Shown piece by piece: positions 1 to 10,497 of a stretch of 60,000 bases of DNA. Location of the stretch: positions 870,001 through 930,000 of the forward strand of contig OU612067.1 in assembly GCA_914767715.1 (NCBI GenBank). The letters run 5' to 3'. Numbering within the stretch: position 1 is the first letter of the stretch; the number at the start of each line of letters is the position of its first letter. The DNA is from Membranipora membranacea. Taxonomy: Eukaryota; Bryozoa; Gymnolaemata; Cheilostomatida; Membraniporidae. The position numbers were made by a program, and so were the translations under genes. The notes beneath the pieces are model-generated. The model ran no database searches, was not told the origin of the DNA, and saw only the letters and a list, made by a program, of their open reading frames with translations.

Positions 1-243
1 CTTGTCTGAGCCCCCCCCCCCCCCCCCCCCCGGACTTTGCTCCCCGCCCGACGGGTCATTTATCAAGCAAATTGATGGGAAATAATTTACAATGCAAATG
101 GGAAATAATCTGCAATGAATGTATGAGGCACCTTATTCGATATATGCTGTTAATACAAACTAAAGTGGATGGGTTTTCACTTTAAGACCTTGACGATCTT
201 TGTTTTCAGATCATATTTCTCCTTAGGACTCCTAACTCTTCAG
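1..243. other. Left edge, no gene assigned
   Basis: A C homopolymer of about 21 bases occupies positions 11-31. The rest is AT-rich with no clear exon. An ATG at 169 opens a frame running into the first supported exon, but consensus acceptors (ending at 209 and 243) lie between, so I do not take it as the start. The 5' end of the downstream gene probably lies outside the window. Confidence 0.5.
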
Positions 244-3200
244 ACTCCTTTTGTTTCTCAAGGTAACAGTGTTGGACAACTACCTCAGGAGACATTTATA
301 AACTGTGCTGATGTGACAATCACTAAACCTGACGGTACACTGAGCGGTACTGGGCTTACCATACCACATACAATCTCACCTAAAGCTTACAGAGCTACAC
401 CTAAACCCTACCATCGATACGGAGAGGGCAGGCCGGTATGTATAATGTTAATGTCACAACAGAAATCATCACAAAGAACAACTCCTAAAGCTCTACGTAG
501 AAATTATTTTTCTAAGTCTGACCTCATCTTCTCTTCTTTGAATCCGAATGATGAATAGAAAAGTTTTGTTTGGGGTACATATATTTTGACGGTTCTTTTT
601 CGTTTCCAGATAGGATTATCAGCAGGAAGCTGGGACTGCCAGGCCTCAGTGCTCATTCCTGGTCCTAAGAAGGCTGTAACTAGAGGATGGTGTCTCGAGA
701 ACTGTCTGTACGCCCAGCCAAGTCAGAGGTAAACTTAAACAACAATATTCGCATCACATACGGGAATGAGCCATAGCCATCGGTATTTACTGCATACCCA
801 TTCATACTGAACCTTAACTGCATCTTGACGATCCAACTCAAGGAAAGACAATTCTTAAACTCTTTACAGAAATTACAATATTTTATTTGTTGCATCAGGA
901 ACTGCCCTGTAGGGATCTGTAGATGTTATAAGGAGAACAGCTCAGAAGAGAATGATAGGAGAGAACTCGGTATATCTGAAGTTTACCCTAAACTAGACGC
1001 AGGAGGAAATACAGTACATGTGAGTGCAGCATTTCGTATCTTAATACATCACTTCCCACAGTTTTCTGTAGCAGGGAATTGATGATGTTCGATATGATTT
1101 GAACTTTTCAAAATCATTTTTGTTCGTAACTAGAAATTAACTTTCGATCATGGACCTTGAGGTAAATCACAAAATAAGATACTTTTTGGAAAGTTTGCGT
1201 TCCAATTCAAAGCAGCGTAGAAAATGGTATACCCAAAATACTTAGTTAGCTGCTGAAAATCTAAAATTAAAAATCTAAAATCCCCTTACAGTCTAGACAA
1301 GGTGTATGTATAGGAGAGTGGCAGTGCTGGGCTAGACTACCTTACTCTAATGCTACACATCAGAACTGGTGTATGAACAACTGTGTCAGAGCACTACCAT
1401 CTCAAATGTAAGATTGTGTCATTTATTCTAAATTATCCCACCTTGTTGAGCGATGTTTGTGACATTTCATTATCAACTGATTGCTGTGTAACATGGGAAT
1501 GGAGCTAAATATGGGTGATAAGTTTGAGATGAACTGGATAAATACCGATGGTTAACTTAACTTGAGCGTTTCCTTCCTTAATTATGGTGAGAAATTGACC
1601 ATCATGTTGCCTCTCGTTGTAGAGCATGCTCGTTTGAGTTCTGTCAATGTCAGCTGAAAGGAAAGTCTCTGACAGATTCACAGATTAGAGAATGTCTCCA
1701 GCCGCCTCAGAGAGAGGATGATGAAGAGAGCGACGAGAGCACAACTCCTGTACCACATCAGGTAAACCTGCAGCTTCAGTAACCAGGTAGGGTGGGAGGG
1801 GTACATTCCACCCTCCCTGGTTTCAGTGACTGACTGAGGCCAGCTAGATGTTGATCTATCTTTATAATTGATTAATGTCTCTAGTTTCAGTCTTGTATGA
1901 TTATCATATTTGAATGTATTACTTTCTAACCCTATATATGACCGAGTAATTTCCTGCTGTCAGATAGTCTGAGCTATGCTGACTAATCTGTATAACTTTA
2001 TAGGTCGAGATAAGGTTATGTGCTGTAATCAAATCGTTGGTGGTCTTGGATCGTTTTAGGGTAGCCTGAAAGGACAATGGGACTGTGCAGTTGTTTCACC
2101 GTACAACTCTCTGTCAACAGCAATCACTGCCAATTATAAAAAGTGGTGCTTAGATTCCTGTACTCTACAAACTAAGGAGATAAGGTGAGCAATTAGTATA
2201 AACATTCTCGCTGTTGAGATAATATATTAATGTAATTAGCGAAACAGTCATAACATAAATAAATAAATATAAATTTTATATATATAATATATAGAATATA
2301 TCATATATTTATCATATATAAGTGGTGCTCAGAAAATATTAAAAGTTTCAACTGGGATTGTATCACATCAACTGAGAAACAAACACCCAATAAATTGTCC
2401 ATACTGCTTTGCTATGACCCTGAAACCAATGAACTCCCTCTTCCTCGAAGAGGGAGTTCATTGCTGAAACAGCAGTTTGATTACCTAACCATGTATTAAA
2501 ATGATCACCTTACTACGAGTCCTACATCCCTACAGGTCATCAACTGGGAAACATACACCCAATAAATTGTCCATACTGCTTTGCTATGACCCTGAAACAG
2601 CAGTTTGATTACCTAACCATGTATTAAAATGATCACCTTACTACAAGTCCTACATCCCTACAGGTTATGTGTGACCACAGTATGTAACTGTTACCGGACT
2701 GATATCACCTTATCGGAGAGAGACACAAGAATACAGCTTGGAGACTCAGCCTATGATTTAACACAACGAGGGGGTGTAGATAACAGCCCATCTCAGCTCA
2801 ATCACATCTCAGGCTATTACATCAGAACCCAAGAATACGTCAAGGTATGTTTTTATGATAACCTTATATTGTTAAAATTGTTTGAAGTTTCTATTTTGAT
2901 ACGATTTGCCTTCCTTTGTTTGGAGTTGCTACACCTTGAGCTGCTTGAGTCCTACCGGTGAACGGGAGCGATACGTTTTATTCATCTACAATTAAGCATA
3001 TAAGTCAGCCATTTTAGCAAGAAATAATATTTGATAAAAAAAGTTAATCGGAGCCTCCTTCTTCATATGTATTGAACAACAGTGTGACATTCTCAAAAGT
3101 ACTGTAGTTTCCATTTTGTCGTAATTGGCAAATATTTAAATGCTACTGTACAGGAGTCGAAGGTATTAGACTGGGATTGTGAGGCGTTACATGAGATACC

Positions 3201-4974
3201 ACATGTACGAGGAGCCGTCTTACAGAGAAGTATCAATCATATGTGGTGTTTGTCTGTGTGTCTCAGAACTATTGAAGCCGAGTAAGTAATAATTATAAAG
3301 CTTGTGTTCTTACCCTCGGTGTATACCTCTCCTTGTATTCTTACCCTCGGTGTATACCTCTCCTTGTGTTCTTACCCTCCGGTGTATACCTCTCCTTGTA
3401 TTCTTACCCTCCGGTGTATACCTCTCCTTGTATTCTTACCCTCCGGTGTATACCTCTCCTTGTGTTCTTACCCTCGGGTGTATACCTCTCCTTGTGTTCT
3501 TACCCTCCGGTGTATACCTCTCCTTGTGTTCTTACCCTCCGGTGTATACCTCTCCTTGTATTCTTACCCTCGGGTGTATACCTCTCCTTGTGTTCTTACC
3601 CTCCGGTGTATACCTCTCCTTGTATTCTTACCCTCGGTGTATACCTCTCCTTGTGTTCTTACCCTCGTGTATACCTCTCCTTGTGTTCTTACCCTCCGGT
3701 GTATACCTCTCCTTGTGTTCTTACCCTCCGGTGTATACCTCTCCTTGTGTTCTTACCCTCCGGTGTATACTTCTCCTTGTGTTCTTACCCTCCGGTGTAT
3801 ACCTCTCCTTATGTTCTTACCCTCCGGTGTATACCTCTCCTTGTGTTCTTACCCTCCGGTGTATACCTCTCCTTGTGTTCTTACCCTCCGGTGTATACCT
3901 CTCCTTGTGTTCTTACCCTCCGGTGTATACCTCTCCTTGTATTCTTACCCTCGGGTGTATACCTCTCCTTGTGTTCTTACCCTCCGGTGTATACCTCTCC
4001 TTGTATTCTTACCCTCGGGTGTATACCTCTCCTTGTGTTCTTACCCTCCGGTGTATACCTCTCCTTGTATTCTTACCCTCCGGTGTATACCTCTCCTTGT
4101 ATTCTTACCCTCCGGTGTATACCTCTCCTTGTGTTCTGACCCTCCGGTGTATACCTCTCCTTGTGTTCTTACCCTCGGGTGTATACCTCTCCTTGTGTTC
4201 TCACATGAAGCACAACTCTCTGTAAATCTATGGTTGTCAAGTTCAAATTATAAATGTGTAAAAGTTGCTCACATTTTTCAGCTTCCAAATACAGGAACAC
4301 AGATAGGGTTAGCCTCAAACTGACCTACATGGCTGTAACCTGCAGGTCCTTAGATTAACGAAGCCCTTCTGATATCCTGTTATAGGGAAATAAGACGTTG
4401 TTTAATCTATTTACAGCGGTTGTGAGGAGTGTCGCTGTTACCATGTTGGTAGACTTGATAATAGGAGTAATCAGCAGTTACTACTTCAGTCAGTAGACGC
4501 TCGTCAGATAATCCATCCTGATCCAGTACAGGATTACAGTACGACTACTAGGAGGCCTCAGGTAAGGATATATATACTAACTGTACTGTCATCTCTTATA
4601 GCTGGTCCCTTTAATCTAGGGTTTTTACTTGATGTAAAACAAACTTGTGATTATGATTATTACAATTGTGTACCTGAAGTAAGTGTCAAAAACCAAATAT
4701 CAATCTCAGTACCAATCACAACTTTTTCTTTGAATAATAAACTTTCTCTCCAGCTAGAAAACAAGCTGACTCCCTCTCACCAATAAAAAAGCACACAGTA
4801 AACTGCACGTGATGGTAAAATTTCAACGACAAAAAATTTTGTTTTATTATCCATGTTGTTTTGTTGGAATAATTTTATTTTGTTTATATCCTATTACAAT
4901 TTTTCTAGGTGACCGGAACACTACCTGTTGCAAATACTGAGAGGCTACAAAGCAGGCTATATAGTGCTAGATGA
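244..4974 (+). CDS. Cys/Trp-module repeat protein, 5' end uncertain
   Basis: Unrecognised multi-exon gene whose protein carries four copies of one module. Exons: 244-435 (linker, start uncertain), 610-728, 899-1019, 1292-1407, 1623-1761, 2060-2184, 2664-2844, 3154-3281, 4417-4561, 4909-4974 (stop TGA). Each module is split over two exons. The first carries W-x-C, a 13-23 residue gap, then WC and x-x-x-C (WCLENC, WCMNNC, WCLDSC, WCLSVC). The second carries C-x-C (CRC, CQC, CNC, CRC), usually with another Cys four to five residues before it. The intron inside a module is always phase 2 and the intron between modules always phase 0, so modules are exon-shuffling compatible. Linkers are polar and acidic. 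The Cys spacing suggests disulphide-bonded extracellular modules; I recall a similar WC-NC-CP-CxC arrangement in small modules of invertebrate carbohydrate-active proteins, but homology is unproven. No signal peptide is visible. Confidence 0.72.
2366..2665. repeat. Tandem duplication of an intron 3' end
   Basis: Positions 2366-2537 and 2538-2665 are near-identical tandem copies. Both end in the same acceptor-like CCCTACAGG, so the 3' splice site of this intron exists twice. The phase-matched exon follows the second copy (2664). The first copy is longer by 44 bases because of the hairpin segment at 2427-2470. Confidence 0.9.
2427..2463. repeat. 37-bp perfect hairpin with 7-bp flanking repeats
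   Basis: A 17-bp arm (CAATGAACTCCCTCTTC), a 3-base loop (CTC) and the exact reverse complement. It is flanked on both sides by CTGAAAC (2420-2426 and 2464-2470). The tandem sister copy has a single CTGAAAC and no hairpin. This is either a small insertion with a 7-bp target duplication, or ancestral sequence lost from the sister by recombination between the repeats. Confidence 0.9.
3302..4203. repeat. 32-bp minisatellite in an intron
   Basis: Roughly 28 head-to-tail copies of a 32-bp unit containing GTATACCTCTCCTTG and TTCTTACCCTC, with occasional 29-33 bp variants. It lies in the intron that splits the fourth Cys/Trp module (3282-4416); flanking exons join in frame across it. No frame of the plus strand contains a stop inside the array. 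On the minus strand every unit reads GGGTAAGAAC, close to a 5' splice site. Confidence 0.97.
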
Positions 4975-5879
4975 AGAGTTATGGGTATATGTGATGTTAG
5001 AACGTGATTTAAACAATTGAGAACCACCTTGCCTCCTATAATGTTGATGAAAGAAAGCATGATAGATCTATTCGGTTATTCAGAATTCTGAATTTTTGGA
5101 AGTTTTAAAACCAAAAGTATATGGTACTAAATGTTATATATTAAAGTTTTTCATTCAGTTCAGATTGTTCAAATATAATCTGATATTCACTTTACCCATT
5201 TTTCATTAATTAATCCTACTACAATTCAATAGTTCTTATATGACATATTTTAACTTATAGATAATATATAATGTATATATTTTCATTCCATCATATGGAA
5301 TGGCGATATTTATCAGTGTGCTGATTTACAGCTAGCATTTATAATCAAAGCTCTATTATATCAATCTAAAATAAAATCATTCCTGATCGATTGAAATCGA
5401 AATGATCGAAGATACATGTATCAGCTAATGGCAACTGACCATATCATGTACAGCTAAATTTTCTGCTTATGCACAGCCATTTACATACAATCAAGTTGGG
5501 ACAACGCACTCTAATAAATCTTCAAAATCGCTTCCATTCTTACCGAGACTAATTTTGCTGCTGGCTGATGGTAACTACCTTTATTTGTGGACTACTCAAG
5601 TTATGAAGAGTAAAGCATAAAGAGGTGCTCATATTCTAGGCTTTGGTGTCCTTTTCTCTGTTATATGACTTGTTTTATTGATTAATCGTGGAATTTTGTA
5701 CTTTGTCAACCCTATGTTTTTCTGTTGATTAGCACTGCATGCAAGCTAAGCCTGTAGAATGAACCCTTACTGAATCTTATACTATATCATCATAGCAGTT
5801 TTCCGGGTAATAGAAGATTGTTTGGTTAATACAGCAGCAGGGTTATGAGTAAATGTGACATATAATGAGTTAGAATACG
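4975..5879. other. Intergenic, AT-rich
   Basis: Holds the presumed 3' UTR of the upstream gene and the promoter region of the next. No long frame or recognisable repeat seen. An in-frame TAG shortly before 5880 bounds the next start codon. Confidence 0.5.
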
Positions 5880-8789
5880 ATGAATAATAATATGAAACAA
5901 AGGGAGAGTCAAACGTTTCATAAATTTCGCCTTTTGAATCAGGATAAATCAGCTGGCAGAAAAATCACCGGAGGTTCTATACTTTTTACTGGTATGTATA
6001 TATATGTAAGCATCTGATTTTCCAAACTTTATGGCCTGTATCTTGTATGCAGTGTATTTAGTGTGTGGTATGAAGTACGTAGCATGCAATATACTGTATA
6101 ATATGTTTTACAGTGTGCAATGTATTCATATTTGGTACACAGGTTCAACACCGACTAACAACACACTGTGATGCCATAGCTGGTAGCTACCTACACGGTT
6201 ATACTGGTGTTTATCATAAAACCAAAATTTACTCAATTCCACTGAGCATTTATATGTGAATGTCATTTGTTGGTATCATGTAGAAACAATGTCAGTAAAG
6301 GAGAGGAGAATAAATGACATGGATGGAATCACTACATCTAGCTGTCTCTCAGCGAGTGGTGCTATTCTAGGTAAACGGCTGATCTTATCTTTATTAATTT
6401 GAATTCACCATAATTTGATCATAGTTTGGACTATTTGTTCGTATCATACGGGTTTCATTTAGAGATGGTATCGTTAGAGTTGTTTGGCTAGGATTCACAG
6501 ATAAAAAGTCATGCCCAAATCAGAAAAATATTATGTTCATGGCCAAGCTTGACAGGCCAAACTGACCCCTTGCATTTTATAATAATTCACCGAATTCCAG
6601 AAAATTACGATAACATGACAGCTATATTGGTCTGTATTTTCACTTTAGATAAACCTGTTGTAAAGAAATGCGGGTTGGACTTACACGAGTCTATAAAACA
6701 GAATATAACCCGCAGAGCTAAATCTGCATCGCTGATCCTCGGTCAGAGGAGGATGACAGCGGAGCCATTCCTTCTCAAGGTGTGTACTGTGATGATAATG
6801 ATCTCAGTACATCACAAACCATTTCAATCAGACAATAACTACATCATCGTCGACAGTCTTATGTTCGCTTGTGGCATGTCAATTAACTTAAATAGATCTA
6901 TGGTTAGGTTTCATAATGGGTATGGAGACAAACTACCATGCTGACACAGATTTAGATGCACAGTCAGTTTACTGTAAGATGCTTAACAATTGAAAATAGA
7001 GGAGCTAAGTAAAAATGAATTTGTACTAGTACAATCAGTTAATCGTTTGGGATTCACTGGTATATCCTCCCTGCTGGTATAGTCAAACCGATTAGGAGTT
7101 GTCTTAACACACTGTAAGAGAGGACAATACACAAATTTTCATGTAAAGCCAGCCTTCTGAAAGCTTATAAAATAAAAAATAAAACTAATGGAAGACTGCT
7201 GGTGTTTTGGGATTTGTTTTTCAGAGTCAGAGAATGAAATCAGCAAACATGCACTTAAGAGGTACTCGATCATACCCTGCAGTAACTCCAGACATCACCG
7301 TAACAGCTGATACACTGCAGCAGCAGCCGAGTGTGAGACAGCTTACTATAGTGCTACCTAATCCACATATCCTATCATCAGACTCTGAGTCAGACTGTGA
7401 TGAGAATCCAGCCGGTAACAGGCTACAACTACAGGACAGCAGTGCAATGTTAGCTGTGAGAAGGGTAAGCAGTAATTGAGTAGTGCTGGAACTTAGATTG
7501 TATAAGAATCAGAATAGATGATTGTCCTGAGAGGGTAGCATAGTCCGTTTCATAGTGATGTGGTTCGCTACTCATACGTCTCATGGCGTCATGAATTTGA
7601 AGCAATCTAAAGTGGAAAAAATGTGGAATTCATTTAGGGTTTAGTCATACAAAACGACCACAAAATCAAAAATGTCATTGTTACCTCAATTATTTGATAT
7701 TATGATATATTAATGTATTGATTTTGTTGCTTATATTGCAGCAGCATACACCGACCAGGTTAATATCTAAAACCACTGGATGTCAGAAACAGCGCACAAA
7801 ATCTGAGGGTAACGGGAGGAATTCTCGAATTATCACAACAGCTGAACTTCTCACAGTTATACCACTAATCAACGATACCACAGAGAGAGGCAAGTCAGGC
7901 CAATATCATATACATGTATTGGTATAGTTGATGTGAAATGTTGATTTGAGCACCACCTGGCTCACATATCTGTTTTATTTTCTGCTATCCACCTAAGGGA
8001 ACCAAGTTGAGAGGGTTAGATACATGCTGTGATAAGCACAAGGTTTTATTTTAGCTGTTTGAAGTTTGGGAAACTTTGCTCAGTTGAATCAGGGTTGAAT
8101 TGAACCTGCAGCAGAATGCGCTGGCTGTTCTCTGCTGTAAATATTGAAGTAATTTCTTCAGTCCAGGTTTCCGAAAAGTTCTTATTTTTATCCTAAGCAG
8201 AACAGTAACAAGAAAATAGAATCTGGGATTTCCAAACCCCTTATTGCTAAGAAAGTGCGACCATGTGAATTGTTATCTATGTGTCGTTCAATGTTTTTGC
8301 AGAAGAATCTATATTGCCGCCGAAAAAACCTGAGCTGACCACAACAAAGTCATACACCGGTTATCAGCTGCCTATCTTCGACACCATGACACTACCTCCA
8401 GCTCCACAGCCTCTACAACAAGCTGGGTCATCGCTGCCTCACTGGAGGTCTAAGTCAGCAAGGTTATACCTGAGAGCTCCAGCACTTAAACCCCTCATAT
8501 GTGCAGAGGAGGGCAGGAAATGTATAGATTGCACTAAAGGTACTCAGCCTAGATAAACTTTGATATCACACCCAGCTAAAAACGCGACACGATTTAAGCC
8601 TAAATCAAATGCAGCTAATCTGTTAGCTAGAAAACTGTCTTGAATCCCTAAAACCTTCTATAATAAACTCATACCCCCAGACCTGATTTTTGTGTTATAT
8701 TTACAGCAGGAGGGACGGATCACGAAGATTGTAGTGGAGACTTCAGAGCTTGTCTGGCCTCTACAGAATACTTGGACAAAGAGACATAA
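5880..8789 (+). CDS. Unrecognised 345-residue polar protein
   Basis: Seven exons with fully consistent phases: 5880-5991, 6284-6370, 6649-6779, 7225-7464, 7742-7889, 8303-8539, 8707-8789 (stop TAA). The ATG at 5880 is preceded in frame by a TAG with no acceptor between, which supports this start. No signal peptide, membrane segment or known domain. The protein is rich in Ser, Thr, Arg, Gln and Pro and looks largely disordered. It has an acidic Ser/Asp patch (SSDSESDCDEN, in exon 4), a Pro-rich stretch in exon 6 (LPPAPQPL), and several Cys near the C-terminus (CAEEGRKCIDC, then DCSGDFRAC). The intron 7890-8302 appears to begin GC (GCAAGT); reading through instead ends the frame at 7927. An AATAAA overlaps the stop. 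I do not recognise the family. Confidence 0.68.
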
Positions 8790-9290
8790 TAAAGTAGTAT
8801 CAAATTCTACTTTCAGAGAATTCAGAGGTATGCTGTGTTATGAGTATATTTCATTTGGAACTTTACCAGAGATGATTCAAAGACTTTATCACCGGTGTAA
8901 AAACATAAGGCTGAAAATTGAATACAATGAACTATTTCATTATGGGAAGTGTATTAAAGAAAATGAAATGAATAACCTGTTTATTGAGATTCTGGGATGG
9001 TTGAATTTGATATTCAGGTATTTTTATTTTGAGGTTTCTGATAGCATCGAATGATGAAGGCTCCTGTATTTATATGCTTTCTTTTTACATAATGGCATGA
9101 TATTTCAGAAAAGAGAGGGAGTGGATTTTTCGACTCCCGCATATAATTCAGTGTATTTTTGTACAAAGTCTGCAGATTCGTGCTGTACTGTACTGTGCTG
9201 TAGTTGCTTGAAATAAATGATGATCAATTCTTTCGCTTTTATAGCATCCATAAGACAAGACCCAGTCATCAATAAATCAATAAAATCAGA
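8790..9290. other. 3' flank of the polar-protein gene
   Basis: AT-rich DNA after the stop codon, with AATAAA-like signals near 8788 and 9210. The plus-strand frame continuing from 8692 is out of phase with the spliced message and looks like chance. Confidence 0.45.
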
Positions 9291-9294
9291 TTAT

Positions 9295-9425
9295 CCTGCT
9301 ACCAGCTATGGCCGCACCAGGTGTAACCTAAAGAGTCTCTGTCTTCCATCATCCATCTCACAGCAAGTAAATGTTCCCTGGACAATCCCTTAATGAGAAA
9401 TAGAGGCTTCTAACTTCCGTACAGT
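9295..9425 (-). pseudogene. Decayed copy of a secreted-protein exon
   Basis: On the minus strand this segment resembles the exon at 11608-11706: DCPG at the start, then VRW, E-x-RD and GYTWC. A one-base difference near the middle breaks the frame, and the copy stops soon after GYTWC (GHSW then TAG). No signal-peptide exon was found for it. I read it as a degenerate duplicate. The plus strand also shows a conserved-looking frame here (TRCN, SLC, ISQ), so strand is not fully settled. Confidence 0.4.
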
Positions 9426-9663
9426 GATCGTCGTTAAGTTGACTACATTATATTGGTGTTACCAAGTGGGCTTGAGAGACATAAGCATTTGTAAAGAGAG
9501 TACGGAAAGTTCAAATTGTTCCTGCTCTCATATATAAAACTGACTGATCAAACTGTGACTGCTACTAGATTTCTATGGTCATCTAGCGCAGAATTCAGCT
9601 CAATCCGTGCACTCACTGCATCAGATGTACCGATAGCATTGGTGAACTGTAGTAACTTTACAT

Positions 9664-9951
9664 CTAGGCTGTTTTTGAGTTCCTAGTTAGGAGTTTGTAG
9701 TACCGTGCGTGTTTGGGTGTCAGGCAGGCTGAGCAGTTCTTTAGCTGATGACTTTGCTTTTCTTCTGTTGACAAGTTCTCCCATGCAAAGTTACAGAAGT
9801 GATCTAAGAAATCATGTTTAGATTCTGACGTGTATTTGTACCAGAAAAGAAATCCATACAAGAAAACAAAGTTATTGAGTATTACTGACTTTCCTCTGAC
9901 AACCGTCCTGAACATCAAAGTAAGGATCAATGGATCACCATTGGTTTTAGC
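9664..9951 (-). CDS. Orphan coding-like exon
   Basis: A minus-strand frame of about 95 codons after a good acceptor (ATTTTCAG) and ending in TAG. It starts near KTNGDPLILTL, has an aromatic and hydrophobic stretch around FVFLYGFLFWYKY, and several Cys near the end. It may be the last exon of the upstream secreted-protein gene, but it needs a phase-1 donor and I found no exon supplying one between 9952 and 10497. It could also be a chance frame. Confidence 0.3.
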   Translation of the reverse strand, partial: AKTNGDPLILTLMFRTVVRGKSVILNNFVFLYGFLFWYKYTSESKHDFLDHFCNFAWENLSTEEKQSHQLKNCSACLTPKHARYYKLLTRNSKTA

Positions 9952-10497
9952 TGAAAATTGAACAGGGCATTCAGTTTTTCATATACGCTGCCAGTTTTTG
10001 ATAATCACCATCAAAATCGCTCACACATGAAAACTATCCTAATTCATGCAAATAAATTCAGAGTAATTCTATGTTGAATTTGTCTTATAAACCAAGTGGG
10101 AATCAATCTGAGAATTAATTGTTTAACAAAGGAAGAATATATATAAACAAATTTCGAGTTATTCCTCCTGTCCCCTGTTACTCCTTTGTTTAAAAATGGA
10201 CAACGGTATCTTGCCTTATGAAACATTACCACAATTCTTATTGATGGGGTTGTGCAATAATTGAAAAAAACAAATCGAGTATCATTTGCAGTTGGAATTT
10301 AAGTCTCCCATTTTCATTGTTGTGTATACGCTGTGGAGTTGTCTAATGGTATTTGGCCAGAATAATTGTAGGTTCAGTTCATTGTACATAAACGAAGCAA
10401 AACTAGCTACAAACTAAATCAATGAAGATGATACCAGGAAAAAGGCAAAAAGCCCGAAACAATTAGTTGGCAACTCGACTAAGCATAAGCCTCAATC

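Noticed and set aside
3302-4323. Three overlapping plus-strand frames of 268-339 codons
   Set aside because: They come from a stop-free 32-bp minisatellite inside an intron whose flanking exons join in frame.
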